In this document: in pieces, positions 38,752-45,682 of the stretch
Numbering within the stretch: position 1 is the stretch's first letter
Layout: each line of letters starts with the position of its first letter
Assembly (NCBI GenBank): GCA_905234625.1
Contig: CAJOIC010000043.1
Span: forward strand, 1 to 45,682
Length of the DNA stretch: 45,682 bases
Origin: an uncultured Oscillospiraceae bacterium
GTDB lineage: Bacteria; Bacillota; Clostridia; Oscillospirales; Oscillospiraceae
Direction of reading: 5' to 3'
Translations under genes and position numbers: made by a program
The notes under the pieces: generated by a model
Seen by the model: only the letters and a program-made list of their open reading frames with translations
Database searches by the model: none
Told to the model about the DNA's origin: nothing

Positions 38752-39702
38752 TCAGAAATGCCGGAACAGGCGCTTGCGGTCCAGGGCGGGGATGGGCTTG
38801 CTGAACTGGCCGGGCTTCACGTCCGCCAGGGCCTCCCGGTAGATCTCCATGCGGCTGTCGATGAGGTCGAGATAGCTCAGAAGCTCCGCCTCAGCGGTGG
38901 CGGGCACGGTGATGGCGCCGTACTCCCGCACCCCGTGGTGGGAGACGATCATGTGCTGGATGAGGAGGGACTTCTCCTCCGACATGCCAAGCTCTTTGGC
39001 GGTCTCGGCGGCGTCCATGGCCCCCATGTAGAGGTGTCCCAGCAGCTGTCCCTCCGGGGAGTAGTCCGATACGAGGCCGAGAGGCGAGAGCTGGAACTCC
39101 CGCGCCTTGGCGAAATCGTGCAGCAGCGTCCCGGTCAGAAGCAGGTCCCTGTCGATGACCTCCGGGTAATACCCTGCCATGGCGTCCGCCAGACGCAGCA
39201 TCCCCAGGGTGTGCATGAGAAGGCCGGACACGAAGCTGTGGTGCATGCTCTTGGCGGCGGGATAGCGGCGGAAATCCTCCTCGTGCCTGTCCAGCATGGC
39301 GGCGGCGAAGGTCTTGTAGTCCTCGTCCGCAAAGGTGTCGATGAGGGCCCGGATCTCCTCCATGGCGGCGTCCCGGTCGATGGGAGCCACGGGCACCAGG
39401 GCGGCGAGGTCGTATTCGTCCTCCGCCGTGGCGGTGCGGAGACGCCGGACGGTGAGCTGGGGCTTGCCCTGGTACTCCCCCACTACGCCCCGGAGCTTCA
39501 CGATGCTCCCGGCGTCGGCGGCGCCTATGGGTCCGGCATAGTCCCAGGCCTTGAACTCGATGTCTCCGCTGCTGTCTGACAGCCTTCCGGAGAGGTAGGG
39601 CTTGTTGGTCTTGCTGGTGCGGGGCTCGGACTGGCTGAGGATGTAGTATCCCTCGATCTCGTCCCCCAGCTGCAGCTCCTTGATGGGTATATCGTACAGC
39701 AT
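38752..39702 (-). CDS. yhaM: YhaM-like 3'-5' exoribonuclease (OB-fold + HD domain)
   Basis: 316 residues. Residues 1-95 form an OB-fold (GYYILSQSEPRTSKTNKPYL, GDIEFKAWDY, VKLRGVVGEYQGKPQLTVRR). Residues 130-300 are an HD domain: SMHHSFVSGLLMHTLGML, LLTGTLLHDFAKAREF with the HD pair, and LIQHMIVSHHG. This is the arrangement of YhaM, which trims single-stranded RNA and DNA 3' ends with Mn2+ or Co2+. I start it at the ATG at 39702, the family N-terminus, not at a codon 105 nt upstream that lies across the promoter. Ribosome site AAAGGCG. Confidence 0.9.
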   Translation of the reverse strand: MLYDIPIKELQLGDEIEGYYILSQSEPRTSKTNKPYLSGRLSDSSGDIEFKAWDYAGPIGAADAGSIVKLRGVVGEYQGKPQLTVRRLRTATAEDEYDLAALVPVAPIDRDAAMEEIRALIDTFADEDYKTFAAAMLDRHEEDFRRYPAAKSMHHSFVSGLLMHTLGMLRLADAMAGYYPEVIDRDLLLTGTLLHDFAKAREFQLSPLGLVSDYSPEGQLLGHLYMGAMDAAETAKELGMSEEKSLLIQHMIVSHHGVREYGAITVPATAEAELLSYLDLIDSRMEIYREALADVKPGQFSKPIPALDRKRLFRHF

Positions 39703-39733
39703 ACAAAACGCCTTTCTGTCATTGGATGCCTCT

Positions 39734-39762
39734 ATTGTAAATGGTCGGGCGGCGTTTGGCAA
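39734..39762 (-). promoter_or_regulatory. Promoter of the YhaM-like gene
   Basis: TTGCCA (plus 39757-39762), 17-nt spacer, TACAAT (plus 39734-39739) on the minus strand. Confidence 0.78.
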
Positions 39763-39767
39763 GGGGA

Positions 39768-39796
39768 TTTCCAAACTGCCGGGAATGTGGTATGCT
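39768..39796 (+). promoter_or_regulatory. Promoter of the macrodomain gene
   Basis: TTTCCA (39768-39773), 17-nt spacer, TATGCT (39791-39796) preceded by TGG. Back-to-back with the YhaM promoter. Confidence 0.6.
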
Positions 39797-39824
39797 GATG
39801 AAAACATCTCGGGGAGGCGGGACC

Positions 39825-40613
39825 ATGGATCAGTCTCAGCGGCTGGACTATCTTGCGCGGCGGTTCGCCGCGGATTCGGAGAGATATCGAAACATCGACG
39901 TCGGGCGGACGGACGAGGAAAAGCGGACGACCCTCCGCTCCCTCATGAACATCCGCATGCCGAAGCCCCTGGCGGCGGACACCCTCCGGGTCCAGGACGA
40001 GTACCTGACGGAGCTTCTGGCTGAGCGGGGCGTCGTGTCGGCCACGGATCTGCCCGCCAGGGACGGTCTCGCCGTCTGGCAGGGGGACATCACCCTCCTG
40101 CGGGCGGACGCCATCGTGAACGCGGCCAACGCCCAGATGCTGGGGTGCTTCGTGCCCATGCACACCTGCATCGACAACTGCATCCACACCTTCGCCGGGG
40201 TCCAGCTCCGGGAGGAGTGCGACCGGCAGATGCGCCTGCTGCGGGAGAAGTACGGCCCCGGCTATGAGCAGCCCACGGCGGTCCCCATGCTGACGCCGGG
40301 ATATAATCTCCCCGCGTCCCACGTGATCCATATCGTGGGCCCCATCGTGGAGGACCGGGTGACGGACGCGCTGCGGCGGGACCTGGGGGACTGCTACCGG
40401 AATACCCTGGATCTCTGCGGAGAAAAGGGCCTCCGGACCCTGGCCTTCTGCTGTATCTCCACGGGGGTGTTCCGCTTCCCCAAGGACGAGGCCGCAGGGA
40501 TCGCCGTGGACACGGTGCGGGGCTGGCTCGCCGCCCATCCCGGCGTCATGGACCTGGTGGTCTTCGCCGTGCACAATGACCGGGACAAGGCGCGGTACGA
40601 GGCGCTGATATGA
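39825..40613 (+). CDS. Zn-type macrodomain protein-ADP-ribose hydrolase
   Basis: 262 residues. An N-terminal helical region of 75 residues precedes the macrodomain: LAVWQGDITLLRADAIVNAA, NAQMLGCFVPMHTCIDNCIH, FAGVQLREEC, THE ADP-ribose loop CCISTGVFRFPKDEAA and VDTVRGWLA. The segment GCFVPMHTCIDNCIHTFAG carries Cys and His residues of the zinc-containing macrodomains (as in Staphylococcus and Streptococcus), which remove ADP-ribose from proteins; some work with a sirtuin and lipoylated GcvH-L, but neither partner gene is adjacent. Start at 39825 (GGGGAGG). Cytoplasmic, single-gene transcript with its own promoter and terminator. Confidence 0.9.
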   Translation: MDQSQRLDYLARRFAADSERYRNIDVGRTDEEKRTTLRSLMNIRMPKPLAADTLRVQDEYLTELLAERGVVSATDLPARDGLAVWQGDITLLRADAIVNAANAQMLGCFVPMHTCIDNCIHTFAGVQLREECDRQMRLLREKYGPGYEQPTAVPMLTPGYNLPASHVIHIVGPIVEDRVTDALRRDLGDCYRNTLDLCGEKGLRTLAFCCISTGVFRFPKDEAAGIAVDTVRGWLAAHPGVMDLVVFAVHNDRDKARYEALI

Positions 40614-40617
40614 TGCG

Positions 40618-40651
40618 AACCGCCGCGGGAGAGCTCCCGCGGCGGTTTTTT
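40618..40651 (+). terminator. Terminator of the macrodomain gene
   Basis: Perfect 14-bp stem (40618-40631 with 40634-40647) followed by TTTT. Confidence 0.93.
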
Positions 40652-40732
40652 CGCAAAAAAACGCAAATCTTTACGCTGTATTAATGCTTGCGTGATAAAA
40701 TTAACCTATCAAAAAAGAAGGAGGAGCCCGAA

Positions 40733-41722
40733 ATGAAAAAACTCTGGAAGGTGGTCCTCAGCCTGGCATGCGCCGCGGCGCTGGTGTTCTCCCTGGGAGC
40801 GGGAGCCCTGGCGGCCGGCGCGGAGCTGACGCTGGAGGAGGTCTACGACGCGGCCATGGAGGCCCAGCGGATGGCCCAGCGCGCCCTGGACCAGCAGGCC
40901 GTGGAGAACGTCATGAGCCGCCACGTCCTCTATCACTGCTACGGTGAGCACCGGGAGGAGATGGAGGAGATCTGGGTCCAGGAGCCCGCCAACCAGGCCA
41001 CGGCGGTCTTCGGCCGGAACCAGGGCTACGAGGTGGGCTATGACTACATCTGGCAGTCCTATGTGGTGGAGCACGACGCCTCCTGGCTCCAGAGCGCCAC
41101 GGAGTGGTGCAATGAAAACGGCGTGGACATCAGCGGCATGACCGACGAGGAGATCATCGACACCTACGGCGGCGTGGGCCAGCTCCTGCTCCATGTCACC
41201 ACTACCGCCATCATCGAGATCGCGGAGGACGGCCTCACGGCCAAGGGCTACTGGTACACCCCCGGCCTGCTGAAGCAGACGGATTTCGACAACGCAGACT
41301 CCATGTGGGAGAACTACGGCGCGGACTTCATCAAGGAGGACGGCGAGTGGAAGATCTGGCATCTGCACATGTACACCGACTTCCAGTGTGAATTCGGCAC
41401 AAGCTTCACCGGCTCCACCTCCAGCGGCGAGCTGGGCGGCGCACCCGGCACCACCGGCGTCGGCGCGCCTCCTCCGGGCGGAGCACCTGGCGGCGGCGGG
41501 TCCTCCGCGGACGTGGGCACCACCGGCTGGATCGGCGGACAGATCAACCAGTCCACCTACAAGCAGTGGAGCACCCGGCGTCTGCGCTCGGAGATGGCCA
41601 GCTTCCCCATCCCTCTGCCCTATGAGTCCTGGGACTTCTCGGAGCCCAACTATGGCGTGACAGTCGAGCAGTATGAGTCCCTGGGCATCGACGTGAACGA
41701 CTGGTACGCGGCCCACAGCTGA
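40733..41722 (+). CDS. Secreted SnoaL-like (NTF2-fold) protein
   Basis: 329 residues from the ATG at 40733 (AAGGAGGAG, good spacing). Signal peptide 1-28 (KKLWKVVLSLACAAALVFSL, GALAAGA). Residues 35-215 look like an NTF2/SnoaL-type domain: helical start with AVENVMSRHVLYHCYGEH, a middle GQLLLHVTTTAIIEIAEDG, and end strand DGEWKIWHLHMYTDFQ. A Gly/Pro/Ser linker follows (about 225-270), then a C-terminal segment (WSTRRLRSEMASFPIPLPYE; GIDVNDWYAAHS). SnoaL-like proteins include isomerases, dehydratases and ligand binders; this exported form has no assignable reaction. Confidence 0.8.
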   Translation: MKKLWKVVLSLACAAALVFSLGAGALAAGAELTLEEVYDAAMEAQRMAQRALDQQAVENVMSRHVLYHCYGEHREEMEEIWVQEPANQATAVFGRNQGYEVGYDYIWQSYVVEHDASWLQSATEWCNENGVDISGMTDEEIIDTYGGVGQLLLHVTTTAIIEIAEDGLTAKGYWYTPGLLKQTDFDNADSMWENYGADFIKEDGEWKIWHLHMYTDFQCEFGTSFTGSTSSGELGGAPGTTGVGAPPPGGAPGGGGSSADVGTTGWIGGQINQSTYKQWSTRRLRSEMASFPIPLPYESWDFSEPNYGVTVEQYESLGIDVNDWYAAHS

Positions 41723-41753
41723 CCTGCGAGCCGGAGAGAAAGCAATAAAGGAT

Positions 41754-41783
41754 ACGGCCGGAGCGGGAGACCGCTCCGGCTGT
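41754..41783 (+). terminator. Terminator of the SnoaL-like gene
   Basis: A 12-13-bp stem (one wobble) with loop GAGA; tail TGTGTC is T-poor. Confidence 0.75.
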
Positions 41784-41791
41784 GTCATCCG

Positions 41792-41820
41792 TTGACAGAA
41801 ACGCCCGGGAGGGATATAGT
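41792..41820 (+). promoter_or_regulatory. Promoter of the YitT-like gene
   Basis: TTGACA (41792-41797), 17-nt spacer, TATAGT (41815-41820). Confidence 0.85.
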
Positions 41821-41879
41821 ATCCCTTGCGGAGCGGGACGATCCCTGCTCCCGGGTCCGAAAAAGGAGGGGCTGCGGCT

Positions 41880-42767
41880 GTGGAAAAGGGTTCTGTCAAG
41901 GCGCTGATCAAGGAGATCCTGTGGGAGCTTCTGGGAGCGCTTCTGGTGGCGGTGGGCTCCTATAACTTTGCCATCGCCGCGGAGCTGCCCCTGACCGGGT
42001 TCACGGGCCTTGCGTATCTTGCGAACCTGCTGACGGGGGTCCCCATCGGCTGGACCATCATCGCCCTGAACATCCCGGTGGCGATCCTGTGCTATAAGAA
42101 CCTGGGCAGGCGGTTCTTCTTCCGCTCCCTGCGGTGCATGCTGCTCACGTCCCTGGCCATCGACTATGCGGCTCCCCTGCTGCCGGTGTACGGGGGGGAG
42201 CGTCTTTTAGCGGCGCTGGCCACCGGGGTCCTGGCGGGGGGCGGCTATGCCGTCATCTACCTGCGGAACGCCTCCACCGGCGGCAGCGACTTCATCACCA
42301 TGACGATCAAGGCCCGCAACCCCCATATCCCCCTGGGCTATATCGGCTTCGTTATGGACGCCACCGTCATCCTGGTGATCGGTATCGTGACCCGGGACAT
42401 AGACGGGATCATCTATGGTTTCGTGGTGAGCTTCCTCATGTCCACGGTGGCGGACCGGGCCATCTTCGGCACCAACGCCGGGAAGCTGGCCCTGGTGGTG
42501 ACGGAGGACGGCGAGGCCATCAGCCGGCTCATCGAGGACACCTGCCACCGGGGCAGCACCATCCTCCCGGCTATGGGAGGCTACCGGGGGGAGGACAAGC
42601 AGATCGTCCTGTGCGCCTGCGGCTCCAAGCAGGCGGTGGAGCTGCGCCGGGCCATCCGGGAGGAGGACCCCGCGTCCTTCCTCATCCTCCTGGAGTCCAA
42701 CGAGGTCCACGGCGACGGGTTCCGCACCCTGGAATTCGGCGATCCGCCGGAGCCGCCCAAGAGCTGA
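41880..42767 (+). CDS. YitT-family membrane protein (DUF161/DUF2179)
   Basis: 295 residues from a GTG at 41880 behind AAAAAGGAGG; an earlier in-frame TTG lies at the predicted transcription start and is rejected. About five to six membrane helices (15-200) begin with GALLVAVGSYNFAIAAELPL and TGFTGLAYLANLLTGVPIGW; STGGSDFITMTIKARNPHIP is the family loop. Residues 215-285 are the soluble DUF2179 domain: CHRGSTILPAMGGYRGEDKQ and LCACGSKQAVELRRAI. The family is widespread in Firmicutes and of unknown function, probably transport. Confidence 0.9.
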   Translation: MEKGSVKALIKEILWELLGALLVAVGSYNFAIAAELPLTGFTGLAYLANLLTGVPIGWTIIALNIPVAILCYKNLGRRFFFRSLRCMLLTSLAIDYAAPLLPVYGGERLLAALATGVLAGGGYAVIYLRNASTGGSDFITMTIKARNPHIPLGYIGFVMDATVILVIGIVTRDIDGIIYGFVVSFLMSTVADRAIFGTNAGKLALVVTEDGEAISRLIEDTCHRGSTILPAMGGYRGEDKQIVLCACGSKQAVELRRAIREEDPASFLILLESNEVHGDGFRTLEFGDPPEPPKS

Positions 42768-42786
42768 CGGCAAACGCGCATACGGA

Positions 42787-42824
42787 GAAAAACGGGCCCT
42801 GCCTTCCGGCGGGGTCCGTTTTGT
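42787..42824. terminator. Bidirectional terminator between YitT-like and dnaJ genes
   Basis: A 13-bp stem with two wobbles (42791-42803 with 42808-42820), loop TTCC, with T-runs on both strands. Confidence 0.85.
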
Positions 42825-42827
42825 CGG

Positions 42828-43970
42828 TCATTTTTTCTTTTTCTTGGAGAAGGGCTTTTCCTTCTCCTTCACCTTGGCGCCCAGGGATTCGGCGAGCTCG
42901 TGCATGAGCTCCTTCTGCCTGACGTTCAGGTTCCGCGGGGTATCCAGGTTCACGGTGATGTACTGGTCGCCCCGGCCGCCGCCCCGCAGGCTGGGGATGC
43001 CCTTGCCCCGGAGGCGGAACACCGAGCCGGTCTGGGTCCCCTCGGGGATGGTGAGGGAGACGTCCCCGTCCAGGGTGGGGACCTGGATCTCCGCGCCGAG
43101 AGCGGCCTGGACGAAGCTGAGGTTCGTGGTGATATAGACGTTGTTGCCCTCCCGCTGGAAGGTGGGGCTGGGTCTGACCTGGATGGTCACCAGAAGATCG
43201 CCCGCCGGACCGCCGTTCTTCCCGGCGTTTCCCTGGCTGCGCAGGGAGATGGTCTCCCCGTTGTCGATACCCGCGGGGATATTGACGCTGAGCTTCTTCT
43301 GGACACGCACGCTGCCGACTCCCCGGCATTTGGGGCAGGGGGTGTGGATGACCTTGCCGCTGCCGCCGCACTTGGGGCAGGCGCCGGTGGACTGGAACAC
43401 GCCGAAGGCGGTGCGCTGCTGGGTGCGGACGGTGCCGGAACCGCGGCAGTCCGGGCAGATCTCCGCTGTGGTGCCGGGGGCGCAGCCGTTGCCCTTGCAG
43501 TCCGGGCAGTTGTCCACGCGGGTGACGTTGATCTCCTTCTGACAGCCGAAGGCCGCCTCTTCAAAGGAGATGGCAAGCCGGACGCGCAGGCTCTCGCCCC
43601 GCTGGGGCCCGCTGCGGGCGGAGCTGCGGGAGGAGGAGCCGCCGAAGCCCCCAAAGCCGAAGCCCCCGAAGATATCCCCGAAGATATCCCCCAGGTCCCC
43701 GAAATCCCCGGTGAAGCCGCCGGCGTCCGCGCCGTAGTTGGGGTCCACGCCCGCGAAGCCGAACTGGTCGTACTTTGCCTTCTTGTCCGGGTCGGACAGG
43801 ATGGCGTAGGCCTCGTTGGCCTCCTTGAAGCGGGCCTCGGCATCCTTGTCGTCCGGATGCAGGTCCGGATGGCACTCCTTGGCGATGCGGCGGTATGCTT
43901 TTTTGATATCGTCCTCAGAGGCGCTCTTGGAAAGGCCCAGGACCTCGTAGTAATCGCGTTTATCTGCCAT
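42828..43970 (-). CDS. dnaJ: Chaperone DnaJ
   Basis: 380 residues with the full type I layout. J-domain (5-70) with the HPD motif in CHPDLHPDD; Gly/Phe region (about 85-120, [13 protein letters not shown]); zinc domain with four CxxCxGxG units ([32 protein letters not shown]); two C-terminal substrate domains; and a Lys-rich tail. It stimulates the DnaK ATPase and delivers unfolded proteins. It lies 69 nt after dnaK on the same strand, separated by a small hairpin; GGAAG precedes its ATG. The sequence is intact, in contrast to dnaK. Confidence 0.97.
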   Translation of the reverse strand: MADKRDYYEVLGLSKSASEDDIKKAYRRIAKECHPDLHPDDKDAEARFKEANEAYAILSDPDKKAKYDQFGFAGVDPNYGADAGGFTGDFGDLGDIFGDIFGGFGFGGFGGSSSRSSARSGPQRGESLRVRLAISFEEAAFGCQKEINVTRVDNCPDCKGNGCAPGTTAEICPDCRGSGTVRTQQRTAFGVFQSTGACPKCGGSGKVIHTPCPKCRGVGSVRVQKKLSVNIPAGIDNGETISLRSQGNAGKNGGPAGDLLVTIQVRPSPTFQREGNNVYITTNLSFVQAALGAEIQVPTLDGDVSLTIPEGTQTGSVFRLRGKGIPSLRGGGRGDQYITVNLDTPRNLNVRQKELMHELAESLGAKVKEKEKPFSKKKKK

Positions 43971-43998
43971 TGTGTATCACTTCCATAGTGCGCGGCGC

Positions 43999-44018
43999 GG
44001 CGGGGCTTTCACCCCGCC
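43999..44018 (-). other. Hairpin in the dnaK-dnaJ spacer
   Basis: GGCGGGG (on the minus strand) and CCCCGCC, 7-bp arms around 6 nt, no T-run. Such spacers can set the dnaK:dnaJ ratio by processing or partial termination (inference). Confidence 0.5.
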
Positions 44019-44039
44019 TGCCGTGCATTGTTTTTGGGA

Positions 44040-45682
44040 TCAGTTGTTGGGGTCGACCTCGGTGTAATCCGCGTCGTAGTAGGTCTGGCCGTTGTCGCCG
44101 CCGCCGGGGTTGGCATTGCCGCCGAAATCGCCGGGGTTGAAGCCGGCGCCGCCGTTGGGATCGCCCTGGGGCGCGGCCTGCTGATACAGCTTCTCGGAGA
44201 CCTTGTAGAAGGCCTGGGTCAGCTGCTCGGTGGCGGTCTTGATGAGGCCGGTGTCGGAGCCGGAGAGGGCGGTCTTCAGGTCGGCCAGCTTCTGCTCCAC
44301 CTCGGCCTTGTCGGAGGCGTCCAGCTTGTCGCCCATCTCCTCCAGGGTCTTCTCGGTCTGGTAGACCATCTGGTCGCCGGCGTTGCGGGTGTCGATCTCC
44401 TCCTTGCGCTTGGCGTCCTCGGCGGCATACTGCTCTGCCTCCTTGACGGCCTTGTCGATCTCGTCCTTGGAGAGGTTCGTGGAGGCGGTGATGGTGATGT
44501 GCTGCTCCTTGCCGGTGCCCAGGTCCTTGGCGGAGACGTTCACGATGCCGTTGGCGTCGATGTCGCCGGGGCGATGCCGTCCAGGTGGAAGCGGCCGAGG
44601 CTCTTGTTGTAGGCGGCCATCTCGCGCTCGCCCTGCAGGACGTTCACCTCCACGCTGGTCTGGTTATCGGCCGCGGTGGAGAAGATCTGGCTCTTGCGGG
44701 TGGGGATGGTGGTGTTGCGCTCGATGAGCTTGGTGCAGACGCCGCCAAGAGTCTCGATGCCCAGGGACAGGGGGGTCACGTCGAGGAGCAGGATGCCCTC
44801 CACATCGCCGCCCAGGACGCCGCCCTGGATGGCCGCGCCCACGGCCACGCACTCGTCGGGGTTGATGCCCTTGAAGGGCTCCTTGCCGGTGAGGGCCTTG
44901 ACCTTATCCTGCACGGCGGGGATGCGGGTGGAGCCGCCCACCAGCAGGACCTTGGAGAGCTGACCGGCGGAGAGGCCGGCGTCGGAGAGCGCCTGCTGCA
45001 CGGGGCCGACGGTGGCGTCGACCAGGTGAGCGGTGAGCTCGTTGAACTTCGCCCGGCTGAGGGTCAGGTCCAGGTGCTTGGGACCGGTGGCGTCCGCGGT
45101 GATATAGGGGAGGTTGATCTGGGTGGTGGTCATGCCGGAGAGGTCGCACTTGGCCTTCTCGGCAGCCTCGCGCAGACGCTGCATGGCGACCTTGTCGGTG
45201 GAGAGGTCCACGCCGGTGTCCTTCTTGAACTCGGCCACCAGCCACTTGGTGACGCATTCGTCGAAGTCGTCGCCGCCCAGGCGGTTGTTGCCCGCGGTGG
45301 CCAGGACCTCGATGACGCCGTCGCCGATCTCCAGCACGGAGACGTCGAAGGTGCCGCCGCCCAGGTCATAGACCATGATCTTCTGGTCGGATTCCTTGTC
45401 GAGACCGTAGGCCAGCGCCGCGGCGGTGGGCTCGTTGATGATGCGCTTGACGTCGAGACCGGCGATCTTGCCGGCGTCCTTGGTAGCCTGGCGCTGGGAG
45501 TCGGTGAAGTAGGCGGGGACGGTGATGACCGCCTCGGTGACGGTGCCGCCCAGATAGGCCTCGGCGTCCTTCTTCAGCTTTGCCAGGACCATGGCGGAGA
45601 TCTCCTGGGGGGAGTAGCTCTTGCCGTCCACGGTGACGCGGTAGCTGGAGCCCATCTCGCGCTTGATGGAGGAGATGGTGCG
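44040..45682 (-). pseudogene. dnaK: Chaperone DnaK, disrupted by an apparent 34-nt deletion; 5' end outside window
   Basis: The frame is open from the window edge: [14 protein letters not shown], then [54 protein letters not shown] and [18 protein letters not shown], all DnaK ATPase motifs, and the substrate domain up to [12 protein letters not shown]. There (plus about 44564/44565) the frame shifts and stops after a few wrong codons at 44540. The true sequence resumes in another frame as [20 protein letters not shown] and continues normally to the Gly/Asn-rich tail at 44040. Compared with other DnaKs the stretch PRGxPQIEVTF (11 codons plus 1 nt) is missing. The ATPase domain would be made without a working lid. 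Either a real lesion or an assembly fault; no Gram-negative-type insertion is present. Confidence 0.9.

Noticed and set aside
1-45682. tRNA and rRNA genes
   Set aside because: I looked for cloverleaf-like segments with TTCGA loops and CCA ends in the gaps and for rRNA-like stretches and saw none; a covariance scan was not possible.

Overview
The window is 45.7 kb of GC-rich bacterial DNA, densely coded on both strands. It looks like a chromosome segment of a Gram-positive anaerobe in the Clostridia, probably Oscillospiraceae-like (Intestinimonas/Oscillibacter/Flavonifractor type). The reasons are strong AGGAGG ribosome sites, sigma-A promoters (TTGACA/TATAAT), a DnaK without the Gram-negative insertion, lipoproteins and a sortase-type anchor, an Na+-pumping oxaloacetate decarboxylase, and no outer-membrane genes. 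The genus is an inference. No tRNA, rRNA, CRISPR array or intact transposase was seen.

Layout. 1-636: 3' end of a flavin oxidoreductase. 696-3802: an AT-richer island with an XRE-type repressor, three matching 19-bp operators around a promoter, a secreted leucine-rich-repeat protein ending in a dockerin, and a wall-anchored protein carrying a cohesin-like domain. 3879-5339: an ArsB/SLC13-type permease behind a yybP-ykoY (manganese) riboswitch. 5336-8210: split transketolase plus galactokinase operon. 8345-9796: nicotinate phosphoribosyltransferase. 9958-12302: GltS-type glutamate symporter and a divergent zinc-ribbon protein sharing a palindromic control region. 12443-15494: glyA, a small unknown gene running into an intergenic repeat, and a GT4 glycosyltransferase. 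15523-15660: a 65-bp tandem repeat made of hairpins. 15746-18210: barnase-like secreted RNase, a barstar fused to a C-GCAxxG-C-C redox domain, and a malate/lactate dehydrogenase. 18589-21468: MATE exporter, membrane protein, DUF937 protein. 21570-24928: oad operon (alpha, gamma, separate biotin carrier, beta). 25169-26977: secreted beta-helix protein. 27054-30282: small alarmone synthetase, DUF2974 hydrolase and MATE exporter operon. 30472-32468: lipoprotein and LtrA-like protein. 32685-35330: SpoU methyltransferase, DAPG-hydrolase-like protein, LysR regulator. 35471-38610: DAHP synthase, truA, GH13 amylase. 38752-42767: YhaM-like exonuclease, macrodomain protein, SnoaL-like secreted protein, YitT-like protein. 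42828-45682: dnaJ and a dnaK broken by an apparent 34-nt deletion.

Most of the content is housekeeping metabolism and transport. The most unusual parts are: (i) the barnase gene followed by an in-frame barstar/Cys-rich redox fusion; (ii) the repressor-controlled dockerin/cohesin pair; (iii) the manganese-riboswitch-controlled ArsB-like permease; (iv) two structured intergenic repeat families, one of which appears to extend a reading frame and the other to carry outward promoters; (v) a probable leaderless truA message; and (vi) the disrupted dnaK. None of these was checked against databases.
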